From the NCBI GenBank assembly GCA_035704905.1, contig DASSWN010000211.1, positions 1 through 9,395 on the forward strand: 9,395 nucleotides of DNA, written 5' to 3'. This document shows, piece by piece, positions 7,408-9,395 of this stretch. The notes under the pieces were generated by a model. That model saw nothing but the letters and a program-made list of their open reading frames with translations. It ran no database searches and had not been told where the DNA came from. Source of the DNA: DASSWG01 sp035704905 (GTDB taxonomy: Bacteria; Bacteroidota; Bacteroidia; Flavobacteriales; Flavobacteriaceae). The first letter of the stretch is position 1, and every line of letters starts with the position of its first letter. The position numbers and the translations under genes are program-made.

Positions 7408-7563
7408 GGTTTAAGGTTTAAGGTTTAAGGTTTAGGGTTTAAGGTTTTAGGGTTTAGGGTTTAAGGTTTTAGGGTTTAAGGTTTAGGGTTTAAGGTTTAA
7501 GGTTTAGGGTTTAAGGTTTAAGGTTTAAGTTTAAGTTTAAGTTTAAGTTTAAGTTTAAGGTTT
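7406..7563. repeat. AAGGTTT/AGGGTTT heptamer array with an AAGTTT hexamer block
   Basis: On the + strand 7406-7526 reads as 17 consecutive units of AAGGTTT or AGGGTTT. Two units (7441-7448 and 7463-7470) carry one extra T. Five identical AAGTTT hexamers follow (7527-7556), then one last AAGGTTT (7557-7563). AGGGTTT units are at 7434, 7449, 7456, 7471, 7485 and 7506. Seen from purC, the array is the 5' leader and its first unit overlaps the TTG start codon by two bases. In the phoH-purC direction each TTAAACC-type unit contains TAA, so all three frames are closed about every 21 bases. Perfect hexamers beside heptamers point to replication slippage. Confidence 0.97.
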
Positions 7564-7716
7564 ACTGCTTCTTACTGAATGCTGTTTACTGCTTACTGCC
7601 TACTGCCACTGCAAACTGAATACTGCTTACTGCCTACTGCCACTGCAAACTGAATACTGCCTACTGCCTACTGCTTACTGCCACTGCCTACTGCTTACTG
7701 CCTACTGCCTACTGAA
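7563..7716. repeat. TACTGCC/TACTGCT heptamer array with a 34-base duplication
   Basis: The second array follows the first directly. Its units are mainly TACTGCC, TACTGCT, ACTGCAA and the shorter ACTGAA or ACTGCC. A first part (7563-7586) is irregular and 7587-7716 is very regular. A higher-order unit of 34 bases (TACTGCT, TACTGCC, TACTGCC, ACTGCAA, ACTGAA) occurs twice in exact tandem at 7587-7620 and 7621-7654. The last unit, TACTGAA, ends at 7716, two bases from the phoH stop codon. With the preceding array it fills the whole phoH-purC spacer. No open frame, promoter or terminator is recognisable inside it. Confidence 0.97.
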
Positions 7717-7718
7717 CT

Positions 7719-8672
7719 TTACTCCTGGTTCTCAATCGCCTTGTATGCAGCAATTACTTTTTTCACCAACCGATGGCGAATCACATCTTTGTCGTCCAAA
7801 TAAATCATTCCCACACCTTTCACATCTTTCAAAACCAACAGGGCTTCTTTCAGGCCCGAAATTACTCTTCGCGGTAAATCAATTTGCCCGGGATCGCCGG
7901 TGATCATGAATTTCGCGTTTTTTCCCATTCGGGTCAAGAACATTTTCATTTGCGCATGGGATGTGTTCTGCGCTTCATCCAAAATCACAAACGCATTGTC
8001 CAGAGTCCTTCCACGCATGAAGGCCAACGGTGCAATTTGAATGATTCCTTTTTCCAAATAGGTGTCCAATTTTTCGTGCGGAAGCATATCCATCAATGCA
8101 TCGTACAAGGGTTGCATATACGGATCGAGTTTTTCTTTTAGATCGCCGGGCAAAAAACCGAGGTTTTCCCCCGCTTCCACAGCGGGTCGCGTTAAAATAA
8201 TTCGTTTTACCTGTTTTTCTTTCAAGGCTTTTACGGCAAGCGCGACGCCGGTATACGTTTTTCCGGTTCCGGCCGGACCCACGGCGAAAACCATATCGTT
8301 TTTCCCCATCAACTCCACCAATTTCCGCTGATTGGCGGTTTGCGCCTTAATCGGTTTTCCATTGACACCATGCAATAAAGTCGCGCCACTTTCTTCAGAA
8401 GTTTCATAATCTTCCTTTTTAGAGCTAGTGAGTACCCGCTCAATGACATTTTCGTTCAACTTGTTATACTTGGCAAAATGTTCCATCAACATATTGAACC
8501 GCTTATCAAATTCCTCGAGATGCTCTTCATCGCCAAAAACCTTGATTTTATTTCCCCTGGCCACCAGTTTCAGTTTCGGAAAATATTTTTTTAAAAGATC
8601 AATGTTTGCATTTTGTTCCCCAAAAAATTCGCGGGGATTGATTTCAGATAGTTCAATGATAAGTTCGTTCAT
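7719..8672 (-). CDS. phoH: PhoH family ATPase (PhoH-like/YbeZ type)
   Basis: This 317-residue cytoplasmic P-loop protein is of the PhoH-like kind, which in other bacteria is linked to RNA metabolism and ribosome maturation. An N-terminal region (about 1-90) resembles the small KH-like domain of the family. The ATPase domain begins near 107 (NGKPIKAQTANQ). It carries Walker A GPAGTGKT (132-139, Lys138), ILTRPAVEAGENLGFLPGD (159-177), Walker B FVILDEAQN (228-236, Asp232-Glu233), MITGDPGQIDLP (256-266) and the C-terminal arginine-containing VIRHRLV (297-303). The ATG at 8672 gives normal family length. There is no Shine-Dalgarno sequence, and GGTTCAA-type repeats begin within about ten bases upstream. 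purC follows on the same strand after a 311-base repeat-filled gap, and the SAM-hydrolase-family gene diverges on the other side. Biochemical function in this organism is inferred from family only. Confidence 0.95.
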   Translation of the reverse strand: MNELIIELSEINPREFFGEQNANIDLLKKYFPKLKLVARGNKIKVFGDEEHLEEFDKRFNMLMEHFAKYNKLNENVIERVLTSSKKEDYETSEESGATLLHGVNGKPIKAQTANQRKLVELMGKNDMVFAVGPAGTGKTYTGVALAVKALKEKQVKRIILTRPAVEAGENLGFLPGDLKEKLDPYMQPLYDALMDMLPHEKLDTYLEKGIIQIAPLAFMRGRTLDNAFVILDEAQNTSHAQMKMFLTRMGKNAKFMITGDPGQIDLPRRVISGLKEALLVLKDVKGVGMIYLDDKDVIRHRLVKKVIAAYKAIENQE

Positions 8673-8675
8673 GCA

Positions 8676-8738
8676 AGTTCTTGGTTCAAGGTTTTAGGTT
8701 CAAGGTTTCAGGTTCAAGGTTTCAGGTTTGTGGTTGCC
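8676..8738. repeat. GGTTCAA/GGTTTCA heptamer array before phoH
   Basis: Eight exact 7-base steps run from 8683 to 8738: GGTTCAA, GGTTTTA, GGTTCAA, GGTTTCA, GGTTCAA, GGTTTCA, GGTTTGT, GGTTGCC. They are preceded by a degenerate AGTTCTT at 8676-8682. GGTT is invariant and the other three bases vary. The unit is close to the GGTTTAA register of the array before purC, in the same orientation. The array would lie in the phoH leader or promoter region. Confidence 0.93.
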
Positions 8739-8934
8739 TAAAATAGGTTGACTTTTAATTTTTCATCATATTCACCAATTCACCGATTCCCTAATTCACT
8801 TTTTCCCTCATTCATTATTTCACTCATTCACATATTCAAAAAAAACATTCGTGGTTTCGCGGTCAAATGGCTAAATTCGCATTACAAATTTATACAAAAA
8901 TTACGCGCGCCCTTCCTAAATATATCAATAATTT
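8739..8934. other. Divergent spacer between phoH and the SAM-hydrolase gene
   Basis: This AT-rich stretch must hold the start signals of the rightward gene and perhaps those of phoH. Most of it is the 8-base-period array at 8770-8841. TAAATTCG (8872-8879, + strand) differs from TAnnTTTG at one position but lacks a TTG partner. TATTTTAG on the - strand (8749-8756) is an equally weak candidate for phoH. I could not assign a promoter with confidence and see no gene here. Confidence 0.4.
8770..8841. repeat. ATTCACCN-type array with 8-base period
   Basis: Nine uninterrupted 8-base units occur: ATTCACCA, ATTCACCG, ATTCCCTA, ATTCACTT, TTTCCCTC, ATTCATTA, TTTCACTC, ATTCACAT, ATTCAAAA. TTC at positions 2-4 is invariant and position 5 is A or C. 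The strict register over 72 bases separates it from mere AT-richness. The units are more diverged than those of the purC-side arrays, so it is probably older. It sits about 100 bases before the rightward start codon. Confidence 0.85.
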
Positions 8935-8937
8935 ATG

Positions 8938-9395
8938 ATGCCTATTATTACCTTGACCACCGATTTCGGATTGAAAGATCCAGCTGTTGCGGCTGTGAAA
9001 GGAGCTATCCTCACCGAGTTGGATTCGGCTGTGATTATCGACATTTCCCATGAAGTTTCGCAGTTTCACATTGCCGAAGCAGCCTATATTATCAAAAATG
9101 CCTACCAAAGTTTTCCCAAAGGAAGCATTCACTTAATAGGCGTAGATTCTGAACTCACCCCCGAAAACAATCACATTGCGCTGTTGCTGGACGGCCATTT
9201 TTTTATATGTGCGAACAATGGAATTATGTCGTTGATCGCCGCGGAAATAAATCCGGAAAAACTTGTGGAAATCAATATTCACAAAAATGTGGAAAGCACT
9301 TTTCCGGTGTTGGATGTTTTCGTGAAGGTTGCCTGCCACATCGCTCGCGGCGGCACCTTGGAAGTCATCGGAAAACCAATTGAATCGATCAAACA
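8938..9395 (+). CDS. SAM hydroxide adenosyltransferase / SAM hydrolase family (DUF62), partial
   Basis: The frame runs from tandem ATG codons (8935 and 8938, just after an in-frame TAA at 8929-8931) through the window edge, giving 152 residues of the N-terminal part. Family members cleave S-adenosylmethionine with water to adenosine and methionine. Support comes from the opening MPIITLTTDFGLKD (1-14), VKGAIL (20-25), VIIDISHEV (32-40), AAYIIKNAYQSFPKGSIHLIGVDSE (48-72) and CANNGIMSLI (91-100). The end of the gene is missing. The usual VVDPGVG segment with its following arginine appears here as GVDSELTPENNH, so one member of the reported Asp-Arg-His triad is not evident. I used 8938 because MPIIT fits the family N-terminus; 8935 adds only one Met. 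No Shine-Dalgarno sequence is seen. The gene diverges from phoH. Confidence 0.88.
   Translation, partial: MPIITLTTDFGLKDPAVAAVKGAILTELDSAVIIDISHEVSQFHIAEAAYIIKNAYQSFPKGSIHLIGVDSELTPENNHIALLLDGHFFICANNGIMSLIAAEINPEKLVEINIHKNVESTFPVLDVFVKVACHIARGGTLEVIGKPIESIK

Noticed and set aside
7612..7653. TCAGTTTG boxes (- strand, twice) as purC promoters within the TACTGCC array
   Set aside because: The conserved A of TAnnTTTG is replaced by C and no TTG lies at the right distance. They are by-products of the repeat unit.
7563..7716. CRISPR array
   Set aside because: Units are 6-7 bases and contiguous. There are no unique spacers and no cas genes.
8890..9132. Leftward open frame opposite the SAM-hydrolase gene
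   Set aside because: It is antisense to a frame with clear family motifs and has no features of its own.

Overview
The window looks like chromosomal DNA of a member of the Bacteroidota, most likely the Flavobacteriia. The reasons are the moderately low GC, starts without Shine-Dalgarno sequences, TAnnTTTG-like promoter boxes, the CheB-CheR-PAS-kinase fusion, and a phoH-purC pair next to a divergent SAM-hydrolase-family gene. I recall that last arrangement from flavobacterial genomes but could not search for it. No phage, insertion sequence, CRISPR, tRNA or rRNA was seen.

Layout. 1-112: short noncoding start with a weak promoter candidate. 113-1156 (+): poxvirus-type DNA topoisomerase IB with a GTG start. 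1157-1596: a 440-base gap holding a roughly 200-base imperfect inverted-repeat element (1169-1370) and, near its end, a candidate promoter. 1597-5994 (+): a 1465-residue soluble protein made of CheB methylesterase, CheR methyltransferase, a PAS-like domain, a heptad coiled coil, four PAS domains and a histidine kinase. 6045-6416 (+): a stand-alone receiver protein, 50 bases downstream and probably in the same operon. 6457-7407 (-): purC, converging on the receiver gene. 7719-8672 (-): phoH, upstream of purC on the same strand. 8938-9395 (+): the start of a SAM hydroxide adenosyltransferase (DUF62-type) gene, cut by the window edge.

The kinase fusion and the receiver form a plausible two-component pair. 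No CheA, CheW or methyl-accepting receptor gene lies nearby, so the CheB and CheR modules may act on the protein's own coiled coil or on a distant partner. phoH and purC could be one transcript. If so, their 311-base spacer is transcribed although it is almost wholly simple tandem repeats.

The most unusual part is the noncoding DNA around phoH. It holds four short-period arrays: (A/G)AGGTTT heptamers with an AAGTTT hexamer block; TACTGCC-type heptamers that include an exact 34-base tandem duplication; GGTTCAA-type heptamers just before the phoH start; and an ATTCACCN-type array with an 8-base period in the divergent spacer. The first array reaches into the purC start codon, which is TTG, and the second ends 2 bases from the phoH stop. 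These arrays may be slippage-prone and may affect purC expression, but that is inference.
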